Below, piece by piece: positions 18,078 through 26,649 of a DNA stretch of 64,000 nucleotides. Below the pieces are notes generated by a model. That model worked only from the letters and a program-made list of their open reading frames with translations. It was not told the origin of the DNA and did not search any database. Made by a program: the position numbers and the translations under genes. This DNA is from JACVRW01 sp963837445. Its GTDB lineage: Bacteria; Actinomycetota; Thermoleophilia; Solirubrobacterales; Thermoleophilaceae. The stretch covers positions 186,001-250,000 of the forward strand of contig CAWINK010000020.1 of the NCBI GenBank assembly GCA_963837445.1, written 5' to 3'. Positions within the stretch are counted from its first letter, which is position 1, and each line of letters opens with the position of its first letter.

Positions 18078-19721
18078 GTGTCGAAGCGCAAAGCCAGCGA
18101 CGTCTTCGTGGAGTGCCTGGAAGCCGAGGGCGTCAAGCACGTGTTCGGGATCCCGGGCGAGGAGACGCTCGACCTGAACGAGTCGCTGTCGCGCTCGTCG
18201 ATCGAGTTCATCCCGGTTCGCCACGAGCAGGGCGGCGCCTACATGGCCGATGTCTGGGGTCGCCTGACCGGCCGCGCGGGTGTATGCCTCGGCACGCTCG
18301 GCCCGGGCGCGCTCAACCTCGTCACGGCGGTGGCGGACGCCTATCTCGATCGCGCTCCGCTGGTGGCGCTCACCGGCCAGGGCGACCTCGAGCGCATGCA
18401 CAAGGAGTCACACCAGTACATCGACCTGCCGCGGGTCATGCGCCCGATCACCAAGTGGAACGCGCGCGTGCAGGACGCGGAGATCATCCCCGAGGTGGTC
18501 CGCAAGGCGTTCAAGGTCGCCGAGGGCGAGAAGCCCGGAGCCACGCACATCGAGCTCCCCGAGGACGTGATGGCCACCGAGATGGAGGGCGGGCCGCTGC
18601 CGCGCAAGCGCACGGTCCTCCCGGAGCCACCCGCTCGCGAGCTGCTGCGGGCGGCCGACCTCGTGCGCGGGGCCGTGCGCCCGGTCGCGCTTGCGGGCAA
18701 CGGCGTGATCCGCGCCAAGGCCGCGCCGGCGCTCCGCGAGTTCGTGCGCGCCACGGGGATCCCGGTGGCCGAGACGTTCATGGGGAAGGGGCTGCTGCCG
18801 GCCGATGACGACAAGGCGCTCGGATCGGTCGGCCTTCAGGCGGGTGACTACGAGATGGCCGGCTTCGGCGACGCCGACGTGGTGCTGGCGATCGGCTACG
18901 ACCTCGTCGAGCACTCACCCGAGCACTGGAACCCGAAGCGCGACAAGCAGATCATCTGCATCGACTCCGTGCCGGCCGAGACGGACGCGAACTTCATCCC
19001 CGAGGTGGAGCTGGTGGGCGACATCTACAACGTGCTCACCCGATTGGGCGAGGAGTGCCGCCACGTGCCCCACCAAGGCGGCTCGACCAAGCTGCGCGAC
19101 GTGGTGCTGGGCCGTTTCGAGCAGGCGAAGGAGGACGACTCCTTCCCTGTCCAGCCGCCGCGCGCTCTCTGGGAGATCCGCCAGGCGCTCGGCCGCGACG
19201 ACATCCTGATCTCGGACGTCGGCCTGCACAAGCTCTGGATCGGGCGGATGTTCCCGGCCTACGAGCCGAACACGGTGCTGATCGCCAACGGGCTCGCCGG
19301 GATGGGCTTCGCGGTGCCGGCGGCCGTGGCGGCCAAGCTCGTGCATCCCGAGCGCAACGTGGTGACCGTGAACGGCGACGGCGGCTTCCTGATGAACTGC
19401 CAGGAGCTCGAGACCGCCGTCCGGATCGGCACGCCGTTCGTGAACGTGATCTGGGAGAACAGCCAGTACGGCTCGATCGTCTGGAAGCAGGACAAGAAGT
19501 TCGGCCGCCACTTCGGCACCGACTTCGCGAACCCGGACTTCGTGAAGCTCGCCGAGGCCTTCGGCATGCCGGCCTGGCGCTGCGACTCGACCGAAGACTT
19601 CGGCGAGCGCTTGCGGCACGCGCTGACGCTCGACGTGCCGTCACTGATCGTGCTGCCGATCGACTACTCGATCGACGTGGCTATTTCGGAGGAACTGGGA
19701 ACGGAGACTGTTGCGACATGA
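18078..19721 (+). CDS. Thiamine-diphosphate enzyme, acetolactate-synthase-like (candidate 2-oxoglutarate decarboxylase)
   Basis: A 547-residue TPP-dependent enzyme with all three domains: N-terminal Pyr domain with catalytic Glu (VRHEQGGAYMAD), a central nucleotide-fold domain, and the C-terminal PP domain with the TPP motif NGDGGFLMNCQELETA and the NSQYGSIVW loop. It aligns with the AlsS/IlvB group, which makes acetolactate from pyruvate. The gene order argues for another option: it overlaps by 4 bp a succinate-semialdehyde dehydrogenase, the arrangement by which cyanobacterial 2-oxoglutarate decarboxylase was found. No regulatory small subunit is nearby. The start is GTG 18078 with AGGA 5 nt upstream. 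Substrate is unproven. Confidence 0.85.
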   Translation: MSKRKASDVFVECLEAEGVKHVFGIPGEETLDLNESLSRSSIEFIPVRHEQGGAYMADVWGRLTGRAGVCLGTLGPGALNLVTAVADAYLDRAPLVALTGQGDLERMHKESHQYIDLPRVMRPITKWNARVQDAEIIPEVVRKAFKVAEGEKPGATHIELPEDVMATEMEGGPLPRKRTVLPEPPARELLRAADLVRGAVRPVALAGNGVIRAKAAPALREFVRATGIPVAETFMGKGLLPADDDKALGSVGLQAGDYEMAGFGDADVVLAIGYDLVEHSPEHWNPKRDKQIICIDSVPAETDANFIPEVELVGDIYNVLTRLGEECRHVPHQGGSTKLRDVVLGRFEQAKEDDSFPVQPPRALWEIRQALGRDDILISDVGLHKLWIGRMFPAYEPNTVLIANGLAGMGFAVPAAVAAKLVHPERNVVTVNGDGGFLMNCQELETAVRIGTPFVNVIWENSQYGSIVWKQDKKFGRHFGTDFANPDFVKLAEAFGMPAWRCDSTEDFGERLRHALTLDVPSLIVLPIDYSIDVAISEELGTETVAT

Positions 19722-21184
19722 GCATCGCCACCGAGGAACAGACTGTCGTAGAGAAGGTTCAGAAGAAGCTCTACATCGGAGGTGAGTGGCGCGACGCGTC
19801 GGGCGGCGGGACGCTCGAGGTGATCGACCCGGCCACCGAGGAGCCGATCTGCGAGGTGGCCGACGGCACGCCCGAGGACGCTATGGCCGCGCTCGACGCG
19901 GCGGTGGAAACCCAGAAGGAATGGGCGGGTTCGGCCCCGAACGATCGTGCCGGGGTGCTCTGGAAGGCCTTCGAGCTGCTCACCGACCGCGCCGACGAGC
20001 TGGCGACCCTGATGACCCTTGAAATGGGCAAGCCGGTGGCCGAGTCGAAGGCGGAGATCATCTACGCGGCCGACTTCTTCCGCTGGTACTCCGGAGAGGC
20101 GCTGCGGATCGAGGGCAACTACAAGCAGTTCGCGAACGGCACGAGCCGAGTGCTGGTGATGAAGCAGCCGGTGGGCGCGACGCTGATGATCACCCCCTGG
20201 AACTTCCCCATGGCGATGGGCACGCGCAAGCTCGGCCCCGCCATCGCGGCCGGGTGTGCGAGCGTCGTAAAGCCTGCGCAGCAGACGCCTCTGTCGATGC
20301 TCGCGCTCGCGCAGATCCTCGAGGAGGCCGGGTTGCCGGCCGGAGTGGTGAACATCCTCACCACCTCGTCGTCGGGCAAGACCACCGGGCCGCTGATCGA
20401 GGACGGGCGCCTGCGGAAGCTGTCGTTCACGGGCTCGACCGAGGTCGGCCGCTCGCTGATCGAGGCATCGGCGAAGAACGTGCTGAAGGTGTCGATGGAG
20501 CTCGGCGGCAACGCGCCGTTCCTGATCTTCGACGACGCTGACCTCGACGCTGCGGTCGAGGGTGCGCTGCTGGCGAAGATGCGCAACATCGGCGAGGCCT
20601 GCACCTCGGCGAACCGTTTTCACGTGGCTGAGTCGGTGCGCGAGGAGTTCACGAAGCGGCTCGCCGACAGGATGGGCTCGCTGAAGATCGGCCGCGGGAC
20701 CGACGAGGACGTGAAGGTGGGCCCGCTGATCGACCAGCCGTCGCGCGAGAAGGTGATGGAGCTGGTGGAGGACGCGCTCTCGAAGGGCGCCACGAAGGTG
20801 GTCGGCGGCGACATCCCCGACGGCCGTGGCTACTTCGTATCGCCCACGGTTCTCGGCGACGTGCCCGAGGACGCACGAGTCTTCCACGAGGAGATCTTCG
20901 GCCCCGTGGCGCCGGTGGGCGGATTCGACTCCGAGGAGGAGGCGATCGAGCGCGCGAACGACACCGAGTACGGGCTCGTCGCCTACGTGTTCACCCGCGA
21001 CATCAAGCGGGCGATCCGGGTCTGCGAGGGCCTCGAGACCGGAATGGTGGGCCTCAACCAGGGAATGGTCTCGAACGCCGGAGCGCCCTTCGGAGGGGTG
21101 AAGCAGTCCGGCATCGGCCGCGAGGGCGGGCACGAGGGTCTCGAGGAGTTCCTCGAGACGAAGTACGTGGCAGTCAACCTCTGA
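19718..21184 (+). CDS. gabD: Succinate-semialdehyde dehydrogenase (NAD(P)-dependent), GabD type
   Basis: A 488-residue aldehyde dehydrogenase that would oxidise succinate semialdehyde to succinate. Seen: TPWNFPMAMGTRKLGPAIAAG, the NAD-binding FTGSTEVGRSL, catalytic Glu in MELGGNAPFLIF, catalytic Cys in NIGEACTSANRF, and the C-terminal EIFGPVAPV and GGVKQSGIGREGG. The EACTSANRF form is typical of actinobacterial GabD1. Its ATG lies inside the stop of the TPP enzyme (ATGA), so the two are translated together. No GABA transaminase is adjacent, so the semialdehyde must come from elsewhere, possibly from the TPP enzyme. Confidence 0.9.
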   Translation: MSIATEEQTVVEKVQKKLYIGGEWRDASGGGTLEVIDPATEEPICEVADGTPEDAMAALDAAVETQKEWAGSAPNDRAGVLWKAFELLTDRADELATLMTLEMGKPVAESKAEIIYAADFFRWYSGEALRIEGNYKQFANGTSRVLVMKQPVGATLMITPWNFPMAMGTRKLGPAIAAGCASVVKPAQQTPLSMLALAQILEEAGLPAGVVNILTTSSSGKTTGPLIEDGRLRKLSFTGSTEVGRSLIEASAKNVLKVSMELGGNAPFLIFDDADLDAAVEGALLAKMRNIGEACTSANRFHVAESVREEFTKRLADRMGSLKIGRGTDEDVKVGPLIDQPSREKVMELVEDALSKGATKVVGGDIPDGRGYFVSPTVLGDVPEDARVFHEEIFGPVAPVGGFDSEEEAIERANDTEYGLVAYVFTRDIKRAIRVCEGLETGMVGLNQGMVSNAGAPFGGVKQSGIGREGGHEGLEEFLETKYVAVNL

Positions 21185-21260
21185 ACAGGTTCCGGCGTGT
21201 TATCTCGCAGGATCCTTTTCATCGGTTGCGTCCGTCCGACGTCATCCCGAAGGTAAAAGT

Positions 21261-22331
21261 GTGCCCTCCATCCGGGTCATCTCCGGTGGGATCGCACTTG
21301 CGGTGGTCGTCGCTCTTGCTTTTCCCGCCCCTTCGTTCGCCGGCCCAAAGGTCGCGGCGGTTCAGGTCGCCCTGAAGCGAATCGGTCTCTACAACGCCAC
21401 CGTGGACGGCGTCCGCGGCCCGCTCACCAAGTCGGCGATCCTGCATTTCCAGCGCCGCCGCGGCCTCTCCGTGGATGGGGTCGTTGGGCCACAGACGCGC
21501 CGCGCGTTCGGCAAGCGCGGGCGTCCCGCGTTCGGCAGCCGGACCATGAAGCGCGGCGATCGCGGCTGGGACGTGGCGGCGATGCAGTACATCCTCGCGC
21601 GGCGCGGCTATCCGCCTGGTGCCATCGACGCTGTGTTCGGTCCGGCCACGGACACGGCTCTCAGGAACTTCCAGGGCGCGCTCGGGCTGTCGGTGGACGG
21701 CCTCGCCGGCCCAGCCACGATCGCCGGACTGCGGCATGGGTCGGCATCGAGGGGGACCACGCCTGTGGCGAACGGGCCGGTGCGGCTCCTGCGGCCTGTG
21801 GGCGGCCGGATCGGCGACAGCTTCGGCGCCCCTCGCGAGGGCAGGCGCACGCACACCGGGATCGACTTCCCGGTGGCTCACGGCACGCGCGTGGGCGCAG
21901 CGGGCGTCGGCGTAACCGAGTTCGCCGGCTGGAACTCGGGCGGTTACGGCAACCTCGTCGTGGTGCGCCACCGGCTCGGCTACACCACCTGGTACGCCCA
22001 TCTCTCCTCGATCACCACGTGGGTGGGCGAGCAGGTAACGGGAGGCACACGGCTCGGCTATGTGGGAACGACCGGGAACTCAACCGGCCCGCACCTGCAC
22101 TTCGAGCTGCGCAAGAACGCCGTGCCGGTCGACCCGATGCCGTATCTGCTGCAGAGCGTGGCGGCGCGGGCGAGCTCGGGCGGCGGCGGCGCGGGTGCGC
22201 CTGGCAGCAATGCGGGTGGGACCGGCGGCGGCGTGGCCGCCCGGGCCTGCCCGATCCGCAAGCCGCTGGTCAGATACCGGCGCGCCGAGCTGGACGCCTG
22301 CCGCGCGAAGAACCTGACCCGCGCACGCTAG
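21261..22331 (+). CDS. Secreted M23 peptidase with two peptidoglycan-binding domains
   Basis: A 356-residue exported cell-wall enzyme. The signal peptide is about residues 1-27. Two PG_binding_1 domains follow (about 30-85 with DGVRGPLTKSAILHFQRRRG and 98-155 with DAVFGPATDTALRNFQ). A LytM/M23 peptidase domain covers about 175-290, with zinc ligands in HTGIDFPV (His, Asp) and in HLHFELR. A Gly/Ala-rich linker leads to a short Cys-containing tail (ACPIRKPLVRYRRAEL). The start is GTG 21261, with AAGG 5 nt upstream. The likely role is cleavage of peptide cross-links during growth or division. Confidence 0.92.
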   Translation: MPSIRVISGGIALAVVVALAFPAPSFAGPKVAAVQVALKRIGLYNATVDGVRGPLTKSAILHFQRRRGLSVDGVVGPQTRRAFGKRGRPAFGSRTMKRGDRGWDVAAMQYILARRGYPPGAIDAVFGPATDTALRNFQGALGLSVDGLAGPATIAGLRHGSASRGTTPVANGPVRLLRPVGGRIGDSFGAPREGRRTHTGIDFPVAHGTRVGAAGVGVTEFAGWNSGGYGNLVVVRHRLGYTTWYAHLSSITTWVGEQVTGGTRLGYVGTTGNSTGPHLHFELRKNAVPVDPMPYLLQSVAARASSGGGGAGAPGSNAGGTGGGVAARACPIRKPLVRYRRAELDACRAKNLTRAR

Positions 22332-22355
22332 CGGGGCGCGCCCACTCGGGCGCGG

Positions 22356-22396
22356 TGCCACGAGAAAGGTCTCACTATGCGACGAAACTCGTGGCA
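22356..22396. terminator. Hairpin between convergent M23 and fumarase genes
   Basis: TGCCACGAG (22356-22364) and CTCGTGGCA (22388-22396) are perfect 9-bp inverted arms with a 23-nt loop. They lie between two convergent stops, so they may serve both strands. The loop is long and there is no U-tract. Confidence 0.45.
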
Positions 22397-22410
22397 GTGG
22401 CCGGCTGGCG

Positions 22411-23724
<1,314 letters not shown>

Positions 23725-23831
23725 CCGTCTCCTTTGTAGCTCTGTGGGAAGGGTATCGGCGCCCGTTTCGCACAAAGTTCGGTCCCGAACCAGTGCATTC
23801 GCGGCGCAACGCGGGCGGCGAATCGCCTTCC

Positions 23832-24362
23832 GTGTTGCAATCGCCCAGCGTGACGGCTCTGATACGGATCGACCGGTCGTGGACTCCGGCTGGCGAGGGT
23901 CGGCCCAAGCCGATCCGTTTCTGCTCGCGCTGCGGTCACCCCGCAGAGGATCCTCCAGGGCGGCCTGAGCTGCGCAAGCGCGTCTGCTCGCGCTGCGGCA
24001 TGGGCATGATCCTCACCTGCCCGCGCGACGCGCTGCCGGGCGCGTCGGCCGCGTTCTTGATTCTCGACTACGAGCTCAGGGTGAGCGCGGTGAGCGAGGC
24101 CGCGGAGCGCTTCTTCGGCAAGGAGAAGGCGCTTATCGGCTCCGGCCTGCTCGACCTGGTCACAAGCCCGCTGGGCGACGACCAGCTCGCTCGCAAGGCG
24201 AGCGTGGCCGCGCAGCGCCCCTGCGATCCAGTCGTGATGCCTCTGCGCCTGCTGGCGCCGGCAGGCGAGAGCGTGGGAACGATGGCGGCTCGAATCGCCA
24301 CCTGCGGGCCGCCGCGCGCGGCACTGCTTACCGTCGAGCCGAGCGAGTTCGGCCGTCGCTAG
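23832..24362 (+). CDS. Zinc-ribbon plus PAS-like domain protein
   Basis: Probably 176 residues if it starts at GTG 23832 (GTG 23850 and GTG 23793 are also possible; none has a clear ribosome site). It carries a four-cysteine ribbon, RFCSRCGHP and KRVCSRCGMGM (about residues 30-57), then a PAS-like domain: FLILDYELRVSAVSEAAERFFG, a conserved turn LIGSGLLDLVTSPLGDDQL, and RIATCGPPRAALLTVEP. No output domain is present. The likely role is sensing or protein interaction. It precedes the MerR regulator by 200 bp, which include a hairpin. I do not recognise a named family. Confidence 0.65.
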   Translation: MLQSPSVTALIRIDRSWTPAGEGRPKPIRFCSRCGHPAEDPPGRPELRKRVCSRCGMGMILTCPRDALPGASAAFLILDYELRVSAVSEAAERFFGKEKALIGSGLLDLVTSPLGDDQLARKASVAAQRPCDPVVMPLRLLAPAGESVGTMAARIATCGPPRAALLTVEPSEFGRR

Positions 24363-24376
24363 CGCCCGGTTTCAGG

Positions 24377-24414
24377 GCGCAATTCGTGTGCAAGAACGAC
24401 TGCACGAGTTGCGC
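24377..24414 (+). promoter_or_regulatory. Imperfect inverted repeat between the zinc-ribbon/PAS and MerR genes
   Basis: GCGCAATTCGTGTGCA (24377-24392) and TGCACGAGTTGCGC (24401-24414) pair over almost their full length with an 8-nt loop. It may terminate the upstream gene or be an operator for the regulator downstream. It is followed by a GATCGTGATC palindrome and no U-tract. Confidence 0.5.
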
Positions 24415-24563
24415 TGGATCGTGATCAAGGGCAGAAACTGCTCTCAAGTTGCTCGTTCAGATACCGAAAACCTCTGCAAGGCCGAACAAACGCCCCAACG
24501 GGTGGGCCTGACGTGGGAAGTAATGGCGGAACACTTCTGCGGTTCACCCGAGACGGAGGCGAC

Positions 24564-25472
24564 GTGAGCGGTATCAGGACCAACGCAGCAGCTGAGCTCT
24601 TGGGGGTAAGCCCCAACACGCTGCGTTCCTGGGAGCGCCGCTTCGGCTATCCCAAGCCGCGCCGCACTCCCGGGGGTCATCGTCAGTACGACCTCGCCGA
24701 GCTGGAGTCGCTGCGTCGTGCGCTGCTCGAGACGCACAACATCTCGTCCGCCATCGAGCTCTCTCGCCAGCGCGGCGAGGGGCCGAGCTCCCCGAGCCGG
24801 TTGCTCGACGCGTTCGACCACTTCGACGAGACGCTTGCGGACCGGATCATGGAGGAGAGCCTCGCCGTGCGCTCGGTCGAGCGCACCGTCGAGGAGGTCC
24901 TCCTGCCGGCGCTCGAGCAGGCCGACGAGCGCGAGAACCGCGAGGCCGAGCGTGAGCTCGCGCTGCGCTGGGCCACCGGCTGGCTGCACGCGGCCAGGCG
25001 CGTGGTGGCTCCTGCGAGCCGCCCCCAGGGCGTCCTGCTCTTCGACTCGAGCCCCAGGCTCGACATCGAGTCCCTGCACGTGCAGGCGCTCGAGCTCGGC
25101 CTGCGCCGTGCCGGGTTCCGCACGCTTCTGCTCGCCTTCGACCTCCCGCCCGAGCGCGTCGTGCGGGCCATCCGGGCGCTCGACCCCACCGCGTTCGTCT
25201 TCTGCGGTGGCGACGCCACGCTCGACGTCGTGGGCCGGCTCGTGTACACCGTCCGCCAGGTTGGCTCGGCAGCTCCGGTATTCGAGTACCGCGAGGCCAT
25301 GCCCGTCACCGGCGACCACGGGATCCCGTCGCTCGGCTCCCAGCCCCTCGAGGCCGCCGAGCGGCTGAAGGGCTACGTGGACAGCGGCCGCCTCGAGCAG
25401 GTCGTCGTGGTTCCGGAGCCCGAGGCGGCGCAGAGCGCACGCATCAGCCTCGCCGCCCGCACCTCAGCTTAG
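24564..25472 (+). CDS. MerR-family regulator with a cobalamin-domain-like C-terminus lacking the B12 motif
   Basis: A 302-residue regulator. Residues 5-70 form a MerR winged helix (NAAAELLGVSPNTLRSWERRFGYP, GGHRQYDLAELESL). Residues 85-160 are helical, like the four-helix module of CarH/LitR. Residues 170-290 resemble a Rossmann-type B12-binding fold, but the DxHxxG cobalamin motif is absent (SSPRLDIESLHVQALELG in that region), so light or B12 sensing is unlikely. The start is GTG 24564 with GGAGG 4 nt upstream; the longer frame upstream lacks a site. The stop shares TTAG with the convergent MarR gene. Confidence 0.85.
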   Translation: MSGIRTNAAAELLGVSPNTLRSWERRFGYPKPRRTPGGHRQYDLAELESLRRALLETHNISSAIELSRQRGEGPSSPSRLLDAFDHFDETLADRIMEESLAVRSVERTVEEVLLPALEQADERENREAERELALRWATGWLHAARRVVAPASRPQGVLLFDSSPRLDIESLHVQALELGLRRAGFRTLLLAFDLPPERVVRAIRALDPTAFVFCGGDATLDVVGRLVYTVRQVGSAAPVFEYREAMPVTGDHGIPSLGSQPLEAAERLKGYVDSGRLEQVVVVPEPEAAQSARISLAARTSA

Positions 25473-25903
25473 GCAGCGAGTTTCCGGCAGAGCTCGGAGA
25501 AGGTGCGCTTCTCGTTCTCGTCGAGTGCGTCGAACGCTGCATGGACGCGCTCGGAGTGCGCCGGGAAGAGTCGCTCGACCAGCGAGCGTCCCGAGGGGTC
25601 GAGATCCACGACCACAGCGCGCCGGTCCTCCGGCGCACGCCGCCGCGACACGAACCCGCGGCCCGCGAGCGTCCCGGTGACCTCCGTGGCGTTGGCCTTG
25701 CTCCAGCCGAGCCGGCGGCGCAGGGTCTTCAGCTCGAGCGAGCCACCCGCGGTGGTGAGCACGACCAGCACCGAGAAGCCCGCCGCCGTGACGCCCTCGC
25801 GCTCCAGCTCGATCGCCAGCCGCTTGCGGACGGTGGCCTCCGCACGCAGCAGCGCCTGAAGCGCACGGTGAGCGAGCGGATCGCCTAGCTCGAGAGCCGA
25901 CAT
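25469..25903 (-). CDS. MarR-family transcriptional regulator
   Basis: A 144-residue winged-helix repressor or activator. Seen: helix ALQALLRAEATVRKRL, GVTAAGFSVLVVLTTAGG, recognition region LRRRLGWSKANATEVTGTLAGRGFV and the wing RRAPEDRRAVVVDLDPSGR. The start is ATG 25903, which has TACCAT 9 nt upstream; the 19-residue extension to 25960 would run into the hairpin of the neighbouring gene. The target genes are unknown. It is convergent with the MerR regulator with a 4-bp stop overlap. Confidence 0.85.
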   Translation of the reverse strand: MSALELGDPLAHRALQALLRAEATVRKRLAIELEREGVTAAGFSVLVVLTTAGGSLELKTLRRRLGWSKANATEVTGTLAGRGFVSRRRAPEDRRAVVVDLDPSGRSLVERLFPAHSERVHAAFDALDENEKRTFSELCRKLAA

Positions 25904-25924
25904 TCGCACGCGATGGTAGGCGGC

Positions 25925-25954
25925 GGCCCGGACGGCCGAACGACCGTCCGGGCC
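25925..25954 (-). terminator. Strong GC hairpin after the CAP gene
   Basis: GGCCCGGACGG and CCGTCCGGGCC form a perfect 11-bp stem with an 8-nt loop, starting 6 bp past the stop of the minus-strand CAP gene. No U-tract follows, as is usual for terminators in GC-rich actinobacteria. Confidence 0.65.
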
Positions 25955-25960
25955 CCGCAC

Positions 25961-26410
25961 CTACGGCTTTGCGACGTGGGCGACCCACATCGTCGCCCGC
26001 ATGCCCCCGTAGTTCCCCCGGACGGCGCCAACGCCGATCCGGGTGAAGCTCGACGAGAGCAGTACGGCGCGGTGCGACGGCGATCCCATCCACTGCCACA
26101 CCGTTCGACGTGGGGACCGCCGCCATCCGCTGTGCCAGGCGAGCGTCTCGCCCACCCTGCGGAAGCGACGTGTGACCTGGATCCTCGCCAGGTGCCCGAA
26201 GTAGTCCGAGCGCATCATCCGCCGGGCATAGCGCTTCGACGAATAGAGCAGCGCGAACGACCCCCGCAGGCTATGAACGCCATGCGCACGTCGTATCTCG
26301 TTGATCTGGTTGAACATCACCACCTCGGGTGGTGATGCGGTGGCCGGCGCCGCGGGTAGCGCGGCGCCGACAGCCACTGACACGGCGATCAGGGCTGCGA
26401 TCCTTCGCAA
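25961..26410 (-). CDS. Secreted CAP (SCP/PR1) domain protein under c-di-AMP riboswitch
   Basis: About 149 residues. It has a signal peptide (LRRIAALIAVSVAVGAALPA, ending PATAS) and a CAP domain with FNQINEIRRAHGV, YSSKRYARRMMRSDYFGHL, GETLAWHSG, WQWMGSPSHRAVLLSSSFTRIGVG. Bacterial CAP proteins are secreted, and their biochemical role is poorly known. I chose TTG 26410 because GAGAGG lies 5 nt upstream; TTG 26428 would sit in the 3' strand of the riboswitch aptamer. It ends in a strong hairpin. Control by c-di-AMP links it to cell-wall or osmotic homeostasis. Confidence 0.85.
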   Translation of the reverse strand: MRRIAALIAVSVAVGAALPAAPATASPPEVVMFNQINEIRRAHGVHSLRGSFALLYSSKRYARRMMRSDYFGHLARIQVTRRFRRVGETLAWHSGWRRSPRRTVWQWMGSPSHRAVLLSSSFTRIGVGAVRGNYGGMRATMWVAHVAKP

Positions 26411-26426
26411 GCGAGCCTCTCTTTCC

Positions 26427-26568
26427 AACGGCCTACGGGGTTAGCTGTCGGGCTAGCGCAGGAAAGATTTCGCGCTCCGGCCAGGTGCCACCACGGGCCG
26501 GTTCGCCCCGTATTGCATTTGGGTCCCCCGTCCGCTCCCGGACCTACCGGGTGCGGTTCGGCGATTCG
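26427..26568 (-). promoter_or_regulatory. c-di-AMP riboswitch (ydaO/yuaA class)
   Basis: Read on the minus strand, the conserved blocks of the ydaO aptamer occur in order: GCCGAACCG, GGACGGGGGACCCA, GGGGCGAACCGG, and the hallmark CCCGACAGCTAACCCC plus GTAGGC (26452-26431). The end of the aptamer is only about 18 nt from the TTG start, leaving no room for a terminator, so control is probably at the ribosome site GAGAGG. The promoter at 26575-26603 places the predicted 5' end at the start of the aptamer. Confidence 0.92.
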
Positions 26569-26574
26569 CCGGGA

Positions 26575-26603
26575 GGTTTAGCACGCGTCGAGGCGGAATG
26601 TAA
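26575..26603 (-). promoter_or_regulatory. Promoter of the riboswitch-CAP transcript
   Basis: Minus-strand TTACAT (26603-26598) and TAAACC (26580-26575) are spaced by 17 bp. The predicted start, about 7 nt on, coincides with the 5' edge of the aptamer. Confidence 0.55.
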
Positions 26604-26634
26604 TCCCCCTAGGGGTGAGCGCCTCACTCGCTCG

Positions 26635-26640
26635 TAGAAT
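26635..26640 (+). promoter_or_regulatory. -10 element of ileS
   Basis: TAGAAT ends 9 nt before GTG 26650. No ribosome site and no T-box leader are visible, so ileS appears to have a very short or absent leader. Confidence 0.5.
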
Positions 26641-26649
26641 CGACTCCTC

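Noticed and set aside
26480..26500. A T-box-like AGGTGCCACC string upstream of ileS
   Set aside because: It is the complement of part of the c-di-AMP aptamer on the other strand, and no T-box stem I or antiterminator is visible.
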